From the NCBI GenBank assembly GCA_018228645.1, contig CP073693.1:3234416-3298415 (forward strand): DNA of 64,000 bases, in the 5' to 3' direction. Positions 26,914 through 35,509 of the stretch are shown in pieces. Position 1 is the first letter of the stretch. Every line of letters starts with the position of its first letter. The translations under genes and the position numbers were made by a program. The notes beneath the pieces were generated by a model, which was not told the DNA's origin, made no database searches, and was given only the letters and a program-made list of their open reading frames with translations. This stretch comes from Clostridiaceae bacterium Marseille-Q4143. GTDB lineage: Bacteria > Bacillota > Clostridia > Lachnospirales > Lachnospiraceae.

Positions 26914-28982
26914 TCTTTCACAGCCCCCCTGCAGGTAATAATGTAAATCGGATTCTGTCCCATCATGAGATGATAGCTTCCAAGTTTCTTCGCCTTCGCC
27001 ACACTGACGGAAACGATCTCTTCCTCCAGCAGCGGCAGATCTTTTAAGCACTCCGTCACTTCCCCGATGGTCTCCAGCGTCACTGTATTGATCACCACAC
27101 GGATCTTCGGATTCTTTGCCAGCAGACTTTCCAGAATTTCTTTTAAGTTACCGGCAGAACCGCCGATAAAGGCATGGGTCGGTGCGGGCAGATCTTCCAT
27201 GGCCTCCGGTGCCAGTCCGTGAATCACCTCAATATTCGGTGTTCCAAACTTCCGCTTGTTCTGCTCAATGAGATCACACGCCTCCTGATTCCGTTCCACA
27301 GCATAAACCATACCATCTGGGGCAGCCAGTGCCAGCTCAATGGTCACGGAACCGGTACCTGCTCCCACATCATAGACCACGGAATCTTTTTCCAGATGCA
27401 GTTTTGCTACGGAAAGACTTCGGATCTCACTCTTGGTCATAGGCGCTTTTCCCCGCAGGAATTCTTCATCCTCCACGCAGGAGCGGATCCCCTTGAAGGG
27501 GTGAGAATTTTCAATGAGAGCCACACAAAGGTCATCGTAACTTCCCTGTTCCAGTTCTTCCGGCGTTCCAGTGGTAATCTTTTCCTCCGGGTAGCCAAGT
27601 CTCTCTCCAATATAAAGGGTCACATCCATGAGACCATATTCCTTCAGTTCTTTACACAGTCCTTCCACACTTCCATGAGCACTCAGAAGCGTAAAGGTCT
27701 TCTTATGGGCTTTCACAGCCCCTATAAGATTCGCATTCCGTCCATGGGTACTTTGAAGACATACATCTTCCCAGGAGGTTTTCAGCTTTCCGCAGAAATA
27801 TACCACGGAAGAAATACCGCACAGACTTTTCACTTCATAATTCTGAGGATCCAGCACCTCATAAAGCTTCTTTGCCCCACTGTAAAATCCAATATCTCCG
27901 GACAGCAGAATCACCGCACGTCCATATTCCGGATGAAGCTCCAGATAATCGGCGATCTTCCGGGGCTCATAGGCTGCAAACTCCTGTTTGCCTTCATAAA
28001 AGGCCGGATCTGCGCCCTTCGTCTGTACAGCGTCCAGCATCCGTCTGGCTCCGATAAGCAGATCTGCTTTCCGGATCTCTTCTGCTGCTTCCACCGTCAT
28101 TCCTTCTGCAGTGCCCATACCGATGCCAATAAGAGTCACCTGACGACGGGCACCTGACTCTTCTGCCCGTTTCTCCAGTGCTCCCGGCACATGACTTCCG
28201 GCAGCTTCCTTCTGCTCCGGTTCCAGTCCGAACCGCACATTCAGCATCTCCACCACCCGGTCATAGGAAAAGCCTTTCTGCTCCGGAGGACGTCCCACCA
28301 GCACCAGTTTTGCTCCGGCACGCTTTGCCGCCTCTACCTTTTCCTCGTAACCACCGGCTTTCCCCGTCTCCTTAGTGACCAGATACCGGCAGTCAAACTG
28401 CTTTAACATGGCTTCATTCAATGCCTCGCTGAAGGGTCCCTGCATACAGATGAGATTTCGTCCCACAAATCCCAGTTTTTCACAGGCTGATGCCACTTCC
28501 GCAGTGGACAGCACCCTTGCAAAAACCCGGCTCTCATAATTCGGAATCACCGTATATTTAAAAAGCTCCTTGCTCCCTGTGGTCGCCAGAATATTTCCTT
28601 CGGTCTCTTTTAAGAAATTCACCGCCTCATCCACGGAATCCACCAGAACCGCATCTTCCGTCTCAGAAGTACTGGACTCCCGAATCAGGCGGAGATATTC
28701 CACTCCTGCTTTTTTACAGGCTGCTGCCACATTTTCCGACACGACCGCCGCGTAGGGGTGGGTTGCATCCACTACCAGCTCCGTCTTTTGTTCCTCAAAA
28801 AACTGCCCCATGGCTGCCTCGTCCATCCGTCCGGCATGCACCTTCAGGTATTCCGTTTCCGTCAGGAGAGTCTCGCCATATTCCGTTGCCACACAGGCGG
28901 TCACCGGAACTTTTCTCACTGCCAGATACTCTGACAATTTTCTTCCTTCTGTTGTTCCTGCAAATATAATCACTGGTCTCAT
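26910..28982 (-). CDS. cbiJET: CbiJ-CbiE-CbiT triple fusion (reductase and C5,15-methyltransferase/decarboxylase)
   Basis: 690 residues. Residues ~1-255 are CbiJ/CobK (IIFAGTTEGRKLSEYL, VDATHPYA, TGSKEL), the NADH-dependent cobalt-precorrin-6A reductase. Residues ~280-490 are CbiE (VTLIGIGMGTAEGMT, LLSGDIGFYSGAKKL), and ~500-690 are CbiT (a methyltransferase fold with VYDVGAGTGSVTIELA and FIGGSAG). CbiE and CbiT are often fused as CobL; here CbiJ is joined too, linking three consecutive steps from cobalt-precorrin-6A to -8. The linker at ~258-278 is Glu/Ala-rich. Four bases separate it from cbiG. Confidence 0.94.
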   Translation of the reverse strand: MRPVIIFAGTTEGRKLSEYLAVRKVPVTACVATEYGETLLTETEYLKVHAGRMDEAAMGQFFEEQKTELVVDATHPYAAVVSENVAAACKKAGVEYLRLIRESSTSETEDAVLVDSVDEAVNFLKETEGNILATTGSKELFKYTVIPNYESRVFARVLSTAEVASACEKLGFVGRNLICMQGPFSEALNEAMLKQFDCRYLVTKETGKAGGYEEKVEAAKRAGAKLVLVGRPPEQKGFSYDRVVEMLNVRFGLEPEQKEAAGSHVPGALEKRAEESGARRQVTLIGIGMGTAEGMTVEAAEEIRKADLLIGARRMLDAVQTKGADPAFYEGKQEFAAYEPRKIADYLELHPEYGRAVILLSGDIGFYSGAKKLYEVLDPQNYEVKSLCGISSVVYFCGKLKTSWEDVCLQSTHGRNANLIGAVKAHKKTFTLLSAHGSVEGLCKELKEYGLMDVTLYIGERLGYPEEKITTGTPEELEQGSYDDLCVALIENSHPFKGIRSCVEDEEFLRGKAPMTKSEIRSLSVAKLHLEKDSVVYDVGAGTGSVTIELALAAPDGMVYAVERNQEACDLIEQNKRKFGTPNIEVIHGLAPEAMEDLPAPTHAFIGGSAGNLKEILESLLAKNPKIRVVINTVTLETIGEVTECLKDLPLLEEEIVSVSVAKAKKLGSYHLMMGQNPIYIITCRGAVKE

Positions 28983-28985
28983 ACG

Positions 28986-30041
28986 CTAGTCCTCCATACA
29001 GATGGTCAGATCCATCACAGCTGCTGCTACTGTCACGCCATTTCTCGCCGTCTTGGGAATCAGGAGTTTCTGTGCCCCTGCCGCCAGAAGGGCCGAACGC
29101 TCACATATATTTCCCACTCCGGTAACGGATTCTACAAAGGCTGACTCTGCAAATCCGTCTTCACACACTGCTTTTTTCAGCTCCTCTGCGGGATAGGTGA
29201 GAAAGGGAACCTGATAGCTTTCCGCCAGCTCCAGAATCCCTGTTTCGTCTTTTTTCAGATCTATGGAAGCGATCTTACAGATACTTTCCCTGAAAATACC
29301 GTTGACCTCCAGCACTTCTTCCACCAGTTCCTGGATGACTGCCCTCTCTGTTCCTCTTTTACACCCAATTCCCAGCACCACTGCCTTCGGCACCAGATGA
29401 AGCGTCTTCTCAAAAGGGCTGGTCTTTTGCACATCTATGGAAAATCCCAGCGGCTCTTCCCCTTCCGTGTCCAGTTCCGGTGGAATTACACCGGTTACCG
29501 GAAATGCGCTCCACATGCCGACTTTCAGATTATCCACCAGTGCTGCTGCAATTTCCTTCGCTGCAGGCATGGAATCCATATACAGATTTCTCCTCGCCGC
29601 AAATGCGTCCACTGCAAATTTTCCATGAAGATCCGTTGCCGTCGTAATCACCGGTTCCGCTCCGGTAAGCTCTGCCACCAGAAGGGTCAGTTCATTGGCT
29701 CCACCAATATGGCCGGACAGAAGAGAGATGGCATGCCGTCCCTGCTCATCCACCACGATCACCGCCGGGTCTGTCTTCTTGCTCTGCACGTAAGGGGCAA
29801 TGCTCCGCACGGCAATTCCCGTGGAACCGATAAAAATCAGAAGGTCTTTGGAACGGAACTGCTCCGCCGTCCATTCTGACAGGGTTCCTTCCAGAAACGC
29901 TACCTCCACAGGCAGCGCTGACCGGTATTCTTTCTTCTTAAGCCATGCCTTACATAGAATTCCGTGAGCAGCCAGTCCATTTACCAGCTGCTCAGCGAGC
30001 AAAACTCCATGCTCCGTAAAACAGATGATTCCCGCTTTCAT
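28986..30041 (-). CDS. cbiG: Cobalt-precorrin-5A hydrolase CbiG
   Basis: 351 residues. IFIGSTGIAVRSIAPYV, LLSGHIGGANELT and GIGCKRGT are the conserved N-terminal, central and C-terminal blocks of CbiG. It opens the lactone ring, releasing acetaldehyde, in the anaerobic pathway only. Overlaps cbiD by four bases. Confidence 0.95.
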   Translation of the reverse strand: MKAGIICFTEHGVLLAEQLVNGLAAHGILCKAWLKKKEYRSALPVEVAFLEGTLSEWTAEQFRSKDLLIFIGSTGIAVRSIAPYVQSKKTDPAVIVVDEQGRHAISLLSGHIGGANELTLLVAELTGAEPVITTATDLHGKFAVDAFAARRNLYMDSMPAAKEIAAALVDNLKVGMWSAFPVTGVIPPELDTEGEEPLGFSIDVQKTSPFEKTLHLVPKAVVLGIGCKRGTERAVIQELVEEVLEVNGIFRESICKIASIDLKKDETGILELAESYQVPFLTYPAEELKKAVCEDGFAESAFVESVTGVGNICERSALLAAGAQKLLIPKTARNGVTVAAAVMDLTICMED

Positions 30042-31213
30042 GAATCTGCCTGTCCTCCCTTTTGATGTCCGATTTTTTCCACCAGATCCGGCACTTTGGA
30101 AGTCTGTCCCAGAATTCCGAATACATTGGAAAAGGTAATGACGCCAAGCTCGATACTGCTCTGGGTCCGGTGATTGACATAGAACTCCATCCGCTCCATA
30201 ATTCTGTCCATAACAGGCTTCAACAGCCCCGCTTCTTTCAGATATTTTAATGCATCATCGGTGGTCACACACTCCATCATCTTCTGAAGCAGTTCTATGG
30301 GGGCTCCTAAAAGTGCCGCATGGACCGTCAGAAGCTCCATACGGGAATCCGCATTATGGGAATGGGTATTCATAATGCCCCCCGCCAGCTTCACAAATTT
30401 ACCGATGTGGCCCACCAGCAGTACACCTTTTGCTCCGAATTCCACGGCTGCATCCAACGCCTCGCCTACAAAATTACTGCATTTCACAGCATCATTGAGG
30501 TCCAAACCATGTCCGTACTGCTCCAGAAAATCAATCCCGTAATTGCCCGGCACCACCAGAAGATACTCCATGCCATTTGCCAGTTTCTGCCGCATTTCCA
30601 CCCGGATAGTCTCGATCAATGCCTGCTCACTCATAGGTTCCACGATTCCGCTGGTGCCAAGAACCGAGATGCCGCCCACAATACCAAGGCGCGGATTAAA
30701 GGTCTTTGCCGCCAGTTCTTCTCCCTGAGGGATGGAAATGACTGCTTTCAGACCACCCTGCCAGCCATATTTTTTGCAGACAGCCTCCAGATTCTCCCGG
30801 ATCATCTGCCGGGGTACTTTGTTGATGGCTGCTGCCCCTACCGGCTGTTCCAGTCCCTGTTTTGTGACACGGCCGACGCCTCTGCCGCCGTCAATCAAAA
30901 TCCGTTCTCCCCCTGCCTCCAGTTCATCTGCCGGAATCCGGGTCACTTCCGCATAGATCAGAATGCCGTTGGTCACATCCGGGTCATCCCCACCATCCTT
31001 CCGGATCGCGCAGGAGACAGATGTTTTCGTGCAATGGATTTCCAGCACTTCCAGCCGAAGGGCAATGCCTTTTGGCGTCATCAGTTCCACATCCGAGATC
31101 TCTTTCCCTGAAAGCAGCATAGCAGCAGCCGCTTTGGAAGCAGCCGCTGCACAGGAACCGGTCGTATATCCGTATCTTAGTTTTTTATGATTTTTATAAA
31201 TGTATTCTTCCAT
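30038..31213 (-). CDS. cbiD: Cobalt-precorrin-5B C1-methyltransferase CbiD
   Basis: 391 residues from the ATG at 31213, preceded by GGAG 10 nt upstream; longer upstream frame lacks support. LRYGYTTGSCAAAASKAA and TNPRLGIVGGISVLGTSG-like text (FNPRLGIVGGISVLGT), with GNYG, are diagnostic. It methylates C1 after CbiG. The presence of CbiD and CbiG marks the oxygen-independent route. Confidence 0.95.
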   Translation of the reverse strand: MEEYIYKNHKKLRYGYTTGSCAAAASKAAAAMLLSGKEISDVELMTPKGIALRLEVLEIHCTKTSVSCAIRKDGGDDPDVTNGILIYAEVTRIPADELEAGGERILIDGGRGVGRVTKQGLEQPVGAAAINKVPRQMIRENLEAVCKKYGWQGGLKAVISIPQGEELAAKTFNPRLGIVGGISVLGTSGIVEPMSEQALIETIRVEMRQKLANGMEYLLVVPGNYGIDFLEQYGHGLDLNDAVKCSNFVGEALDAAVEFGAKGVLLVGHIGKFVKLAGGIMNTHSHNADSRMELLTVHAALLGAPIELLQKMMECVTTDDALKYLKEAGLLKPVMDRIMERMEFYVNHRTQSSIELGVITFSNVFGILGQTSKVPDLVEKIGHQKGGQADS

Positions 31214-31232
31214 CAAAAAAGGTCTCCTGCCG

Positions 31233-32294
31233 TTATTTCTGATGTGTATAAGCCTCCACATGAGCACCATCCCAGGTTGCCACATGATAGTATACATTCA
31301 GTCCCTGGTCAATGAGAGAAAGACCCATGATTGCTCCGGTTCCCTCTCCTAAATGCATGCCTGCCTGTATCGGTGCCTGCATTCCAAGATGTTCCATCGC
31401 CAGCTTAGCCGCCGGCTCTGCAGATCCGTGGGTCGGAATCATATATTCCTTTGCGGTCTTAGAGAGCATGACTGCCAGATATGCAGAAATAGCGGAAATG
31501 AAGCCATCAATCAAAATTGGGAGATGGTAATAGGCTGCTCCGAGATAGCATCCCACCATACCGGCAATATCAAGACCTCCTACCTTTGAGATCACGTCAA
31601 TGGCATCTGTTTTATCAGGATGGTTTACCTCAATGGCCCGCTCAATGGCACGTACTTTTTTATTCAGTCCCTCGGTGGAAAGACCGGCACCTCTTCCTGT
31701 CACTACTTCCGGCGCCTGATCAAACAATACGGCTGCACAGGCAGAGCTGGTGGTTGTATTGCCAATTCCCATCTCGCCGGTCACAATCAGATCATATCCT
31801 TCTGCTTTCAAGTCTCTGACCGTATCCACACCCGTCAGAATTGCCTGCACACATTCTTCTCTGGTCATGGCCGGACCTTCTGCAATATTTCCGGTGCCAT
31901 AACGTACCACACAATTACGGATCTTCGGATGCACCCCATCCTTCAGTCCTCCGATATTGACCGGAACCATCGTGCATCCCGCCAGGTGGCTCATAATGCA
32001 GGCAGTGGACAGGTCATTTCCCATATTTTCCAGTACCTGCATGGTAACAGAACTGTCCGTCTGGGTTACGCCTTCTTTTACTACTCCATTATCAGCGCCC
32101 ATAATCACGACGGCACGTTTGTCAGGATGGGGATGGGCATCTCCATAGATTCCGGCGATCTGGACCACCACTTCTTCCAGCCATCCAAGTCCTCTTAATG
32201 GTTTACATAAGGAATCCCAGTTTTTCCATGCTTCGTCTCTGGCTTTTGCATCTGTCGGCTGAATGCCGGCAATGATCTCTTTCAGTCTGTCCAT
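31233..32294 (-). CDS. cobT: Nicotinate-nucleotide:dimethylbenzimidazole phosphoribosyltransferase
   Basis: 353 residues. VIMGADNGVVKEGV, GEMGIGNTTTSSA and the end region EGTGAIMGLSLID with a catalytic Glu nearby match CobT. It makes alpha-ribazole phosphate, the activated lower ligand. The base used cannot be read from the sequence; no bzaA-E dimethylbenzimidazole genes are in the window. Confidence 0.96.
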   Translation of the reverse strand: MDRLKEIIAGIQPTDAKARDEAWKNWDSLCKPLRGLGWLEEVVVQIAGIYGDAHPHPDKRAVVIMGADNGVVKEGVTQTDSSVTMQVLENMGNDLSTACIMSHLAGCTMVPVNIGGLKDGVHPKIRNCVVRYGTGNIAEGPAMTREECVQAILTGVDTVRDLKAEGYDLIVTGEMGIGNTTTSSACAAVLFDQAPEVVTGRGAGLSTEGLNKKVRAIERAIEVNHPDKTDAIDVISKVGGLDIAGMVGCYLGAAYYHLPILIDGFISAISAYLAVMLSKTAKEYMIPTHGSAEPAAKLAMEHLGMQAPIQAGMHLGEGTGAIMGLSLIDQGLNVYYHVATWDGAHVEAYTHQK

Positions 32295-32299
32295 CTTCT

Positions 32300-32929
32300 C
32301 TAACCTTTATAATACAGCATGGCATTACAGATGGTTGCTGCAATGTTGCTGCCGCCCTTTCTTCCTCTTGGAACAATATAGGGAACCCCCGCCGTCATGA
32401 TCAGCTCTTTGGCCTCTACCACGTTGACAAATCCTACTGGTGCACCGATGATCAGTGCCGGATTTACCTTACCTTCCTGGATCAGCTCATAGAGACGGAT
32501 CAGTGCAGTCGGTGCATTTCCCACTGCAAAGATCACTTCTTTGCCGAGAGCTGCGCCCCGCTCCATGCAGATGGCTGCACGGGTACATCCCCGCTCCTGC
32601 GCTTCTTTTGCCACATCCTCGTCGGACATGAAGCAGTAAGCTTTTCCGCCGTACTCTGCCAGCTTTTTCTTATTAATTCCGGACCAAGCCATCTTCGTAT
32701 CCGTCACAATGACAGCGCCTCTTCTTAAGGCTTCCACGCCCAGCATGGCTGCATTTTCAGAAAAGCACAGGTTATCCGCATAGTCGAAATCCGCAGACGT
32801 ATGGATGCAGCGTTTTACGATGGAGAACTGGGGCTCCTGCCAGGTTCTTCCATTTAACTCCTGCGTGATAATCTCCATACTGCGCTTCTCTATCTCATTT
32901 GGTTTTACAATCTTAATCTCATTCAGCAT
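32300..32929 (-). CDS. cbiC: Cobalt-precorrin-8 methylmutase CbiC
   Basis: 209 residues. The catalytic His is in KRCIHTSADFDYADNL and the family motif GNAPTALIRLYELI with GAPVGFVNVVEAKE is intact. It shifts a methyl group from C11 to C12 to form cobyrinate. Its ATG shares one base with the cobQ stop (TGATG). Confidence 0.96.
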   Translation of the reverse strand: MLNEIKIVKPNEIEKRSMEIITQELNGRTWQEPQFSIVKRCIHTSADFDYADNLCFSENAAMLGVEALRRGAVIVTDTKMAWSGINKKKLAEYGGKAYCFMSDEDVAKEAQERGCTRAAICMERGAALGKEVIFAVGNAPTALIRLYELIQEGKVNPALIIGAPVGFVNVVEAKELIMTAGVPYIVPRGRKGGSNIAATICNAMLYYKG

Positions 32930-34425
32930 CAGATCCCCGCCTCCAGAATTTCGTATATTTTTTTCATGTCAAATGATGATCTGACCAGATCTGCCAGCTT
33001 GTCATATTCCTGCTCTTTGTGAGCAGCCAGATCAAAGTGCCAGCTACCGTAATCAAGGCCTTTGCTTCTCATAAGTTCCCGGATCATGCTCTCTGCAAAA
33101 TCATCCGTATCAAAGAGACCATGGAGGTAACTTCCCAGAACGGTACCCTCCTCATTGGCAAGGGCATCTATTCTTCCGTCCTCCAGACGAACCAACTCCT
33201 GACAGCCGCCCAGATTTTCGGAAACACCCATATGAATCTCATAACCGGTCACTTCTTTTCCTTCCCAGTCACTCCACAGGCCGGCACCCTTCCTCATAAT
33301 GCCATGAATCTGGGTTCTGGTCTTAGATTTGGCAAAGACAGTCTTCGTATCCAGAAGACCCATGCCTCTCATGGTACCGCCGTGCTCCACATTGTCCGGG
33401 TCTTCCATGACTTTTCCCAGAAGCTGGAAACCGCCGCAGATGCCGATGATCGGCGTCTTCTTCTCTGCCTGCCGTAAAATCAGCGCTTCCATACCAGACT
33501 CCCGGAGCCACTGCATATCGTCCATGGTATTCTTGGTACCCGGCAGCAGAATCAGATCCGGATCTTCCAGCATCCCCGGCTGGGATACATACCGGAGTGA
33601 TACCCCATCCATCCGCTCAAAGACGGAGAAATCCGTAAAATTAGAAATATGAGGCAGACGGATCACCGCCACATCAAGGCCTGCTCCTTTATGAGTCTGC
33701 TCAAGGCGGTCGGAAAGACTGTCTTCATCATCGATATCCAGTCGTTCCATAGGAACCACTCCCACCACCGGAATATCCGTCTTTTCTTCAATCATCCGAA
33801 GTCCCGGCTCCAGGATCTTCACATCCCCGCGGAATTTGTTGACAACCAGACCTTTAATCATGGCCTGCTCATCCTCCGGGAGAAGCTTTACAGTGCCGTA
33901 TAAGGCCGCAAAAACACCGCCCCTGTCAATATCTCCCACCAACAGTACCGGTGCTTTCGCCATTCTCGCCATTCCCATGTTGACGATATCATTTTCATGG
34001 AGATTAATCTCCGCAGGACTTCCTGCTCCCTCAATGACAATGATGTCGTACTCACTGCTCAGCCGCTCATAAGCTGCCAGCACATCCGGAATCAGCTGCT
34101 TTTTATTCTTATAATAATCCATGGCCTTCATGTTGCCGCGGACTTCCCCGTTTACAATGACCTGGCTTCCCACATTGCTGGTGGGTTTGAGCAGAATCGG
34201 GTTCATATCTGCTGTCGGATCAATACCGCATGCTTCCGCCTGCATGGCCTGTGCCCGGCCGATCTCCAACCCTTCCTTTGTAATGTAGGAATTGAGGGCC
34301 ATATTCTGGGATTTAAAGGGTGCCACTTTATAGCCATCCTGCTTAAATACCCTGCATAGTCCCGCTGTCAGGAAACTCTTTCCGGAATTGGACATGGTTC
34401 CCTGCACCATAATCGCTTTTGCCAC
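32929..34425 (-). CDS. cobQ: Adenosylcobyric acid synthase (glutamine-hydrolysing)
   Basis: About 498 residues. Start taken as the GTG at 34425 (AGGTGAG just upstream, and the family usually begins at this AKAIMVQGT motif); a GTG at 34434 that overlaps the cobD stop is the alternative. The N-terminal ATPase domain has GTMSNSGKSFLTAGL and FKSQNMALNSY; the C-terminal amidotransferase has the Cys in GICGGFQLLG. It amidates four side chains. Also called CbiP. Confidence 0.95.
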   Translation of the reverse strand: MAKAIMVQGTMSNSGKSFLTAGLCRVFKQDGYKVAPFKSQNMALNSYITKEGLEIGRAQAMQAEACGIDPTADMNPILLKPTSNVGSQVIVNGEVRGNMKAMDYYKNKKQLIPDVLAAYERLSSEYDIIVIEGAGSPAEINLHENDIVNMGMARMAKAPVLLVGDIDRGGVFAALYGTVKLLPEDEQAMIKGLVVNKFRGDVKILEPGLRMIEEKTDIPVVGVVPMERLDIDDEDSLSDRLEQTHKGAGLDVAVIRLPHISNFTDFSVFERMDGVSLRYVSQPGMLEDPDLILLPGTKNTMDDMQWLRESGMEALILRQAEKKTPIIGICGGFQLLGKVMEDPDNVEHGGTMRGMGLLDTKTVFAKSKTRTQIHGIMRKGAGLWSDWEGKEVTGYEIHMGVSENLGGCQELVRLEDGRIDALANEEGTVLGSYLHGLFDTDDFAESMIRELMRSKGLDYGSWHFDLAAHKEQEYDKLADLVRSSFDMKKIYEILEAGI

Positions 34426-34430
34426 GTTTC

Positions 34431-35492
34431 TCACCTCGCTGTCTTCTTCAATACTTCTATCAGCCGTTCATTGGCTTCATGATCTTTGACTGCCACCCGG
34501 TAACAGGTCTCATCCAGTCCCCGGTAATTGCTGCATCTGCGGATCATAATCCCCTCCGGCAGAAGCCTGTCATAAAGATTCCGGATACCATCCGTGCGGA
34601 AGAACAGGTAATCTGCCTGTCCATCCCAGACGGTCATCCCCAGAATCTCCATCTCTTTTTTGAGATATGCCCGTTCCTCTCTCACAAGAGTAATGGCCTT
34701 CTCCTTATATTCCCCTTCCCCAAGGGCCGCAATGCCTGCTTCTGACGCCAACACGCTGACGCCCCAGCACTGTCCGGCTGCTTCCATCTTCCGAAGGAGT
34801 GCCCCATCACCGCAGACTCCATATCCCAGCCGGATGCCCGGCATGGCATACATTTTAGTAAAGGATTTTAAAATAAACAGATGTTTATATTCTGTTGTTT
34901 TCTGAATCAACGACCGTTCTTCCTGACCGGTAAAATCAAGGAAACATTCATCCAGCACCAGCAAAATACTCCTGCTTTCTGCCCGCTCCAGAATCCGGAG
35001 CAGCAGCTCCTGCTCTACCAGGATTCCGGTGGGATTATTGGGATTGCAGAGGAACATCACATCCATGTCTTCGGTCATCTGTTCCAGAATGTCTTCCCGC
35101 ACCCGGTAATCCGGCTGCATCTCATAGATGTGAATCTTCGTTTCCACCTGTTTTAATGCTTCCTCATATTCCAGGAACGTAGGGGCTGTTAAAAGGGCAT
35201 GGGCAGGCTTCGTCCCATAGGCAAGGCGGTAGATGAGATCCGCTCCGCCGTTTCCGCAGATCAGTGCTTCTTCCGGGACTTCATGGTACTCTGCCAGTGC
35301 ATGCTTTAATTTCCGGCTTTCCGGATCCGGATAATGCTCCGCTTTATCAAGAGCCTCCATCACCGCCAGCCGGACTCCTGCCGGCATGCCCAGCGGATTG
35401 ATGTTCGCAGAAAAATCCAGAAATTTCCTGTCTTCTTTCGCTATCTGTTTCTGGATCTCCTCACTGTAAATATCTCCTCCGTGCTGTCCCAT
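34431..35492 (-). CDS. cobD: L-threonine-O-3-phosphate decarboxylase CobD
   Basis: 353 residues, class I PLP aminotransferase fold resembling HisC. HGGDIY and DFSANINPLG at the start, CNPNNPTG, and the PLP Lys in LKSFTKMYAMPGIRLGY are typical of CobD. It yields aminopropanol phosphate for CbiB. Confusion with HisC is unlikely given the operon and the HGG-Y N-terminus. Confidence 0.94.
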   Translation of the reverse strand: MGQHGGDIYSEEIQKQIAKEDRKFLDFSANINPLGMPAGVRLAVMEALDKAEHYPDPESRKLKHALAEYHEVPEEALICGNGGADLIYRLAYGTKPAHALLTAPTFLEYEEALKQVETKIHIYEMQPDYRVREDILEQMTEDMDVMFLCNPNNPTGILVEQELLLRILERAESRSILLVLDECFLDFTGQEERSLIQKTTEYKHLFILKSFTKMYAMPGIRLGYGVCGDGALLRKMEAAGQCWGVSVLASEAGIAALGEGEYKEKAITLVREERAYLKKEMEILGMTVWDGQADYLFFRTDGIRNLYDRLLPEGIMIRRCSNYRGLDETCYRVAVKDHEANERLIEVLKKTAR

Positions 35493-35509
35493 GCCCGGTC
35501 CTCCTGTTT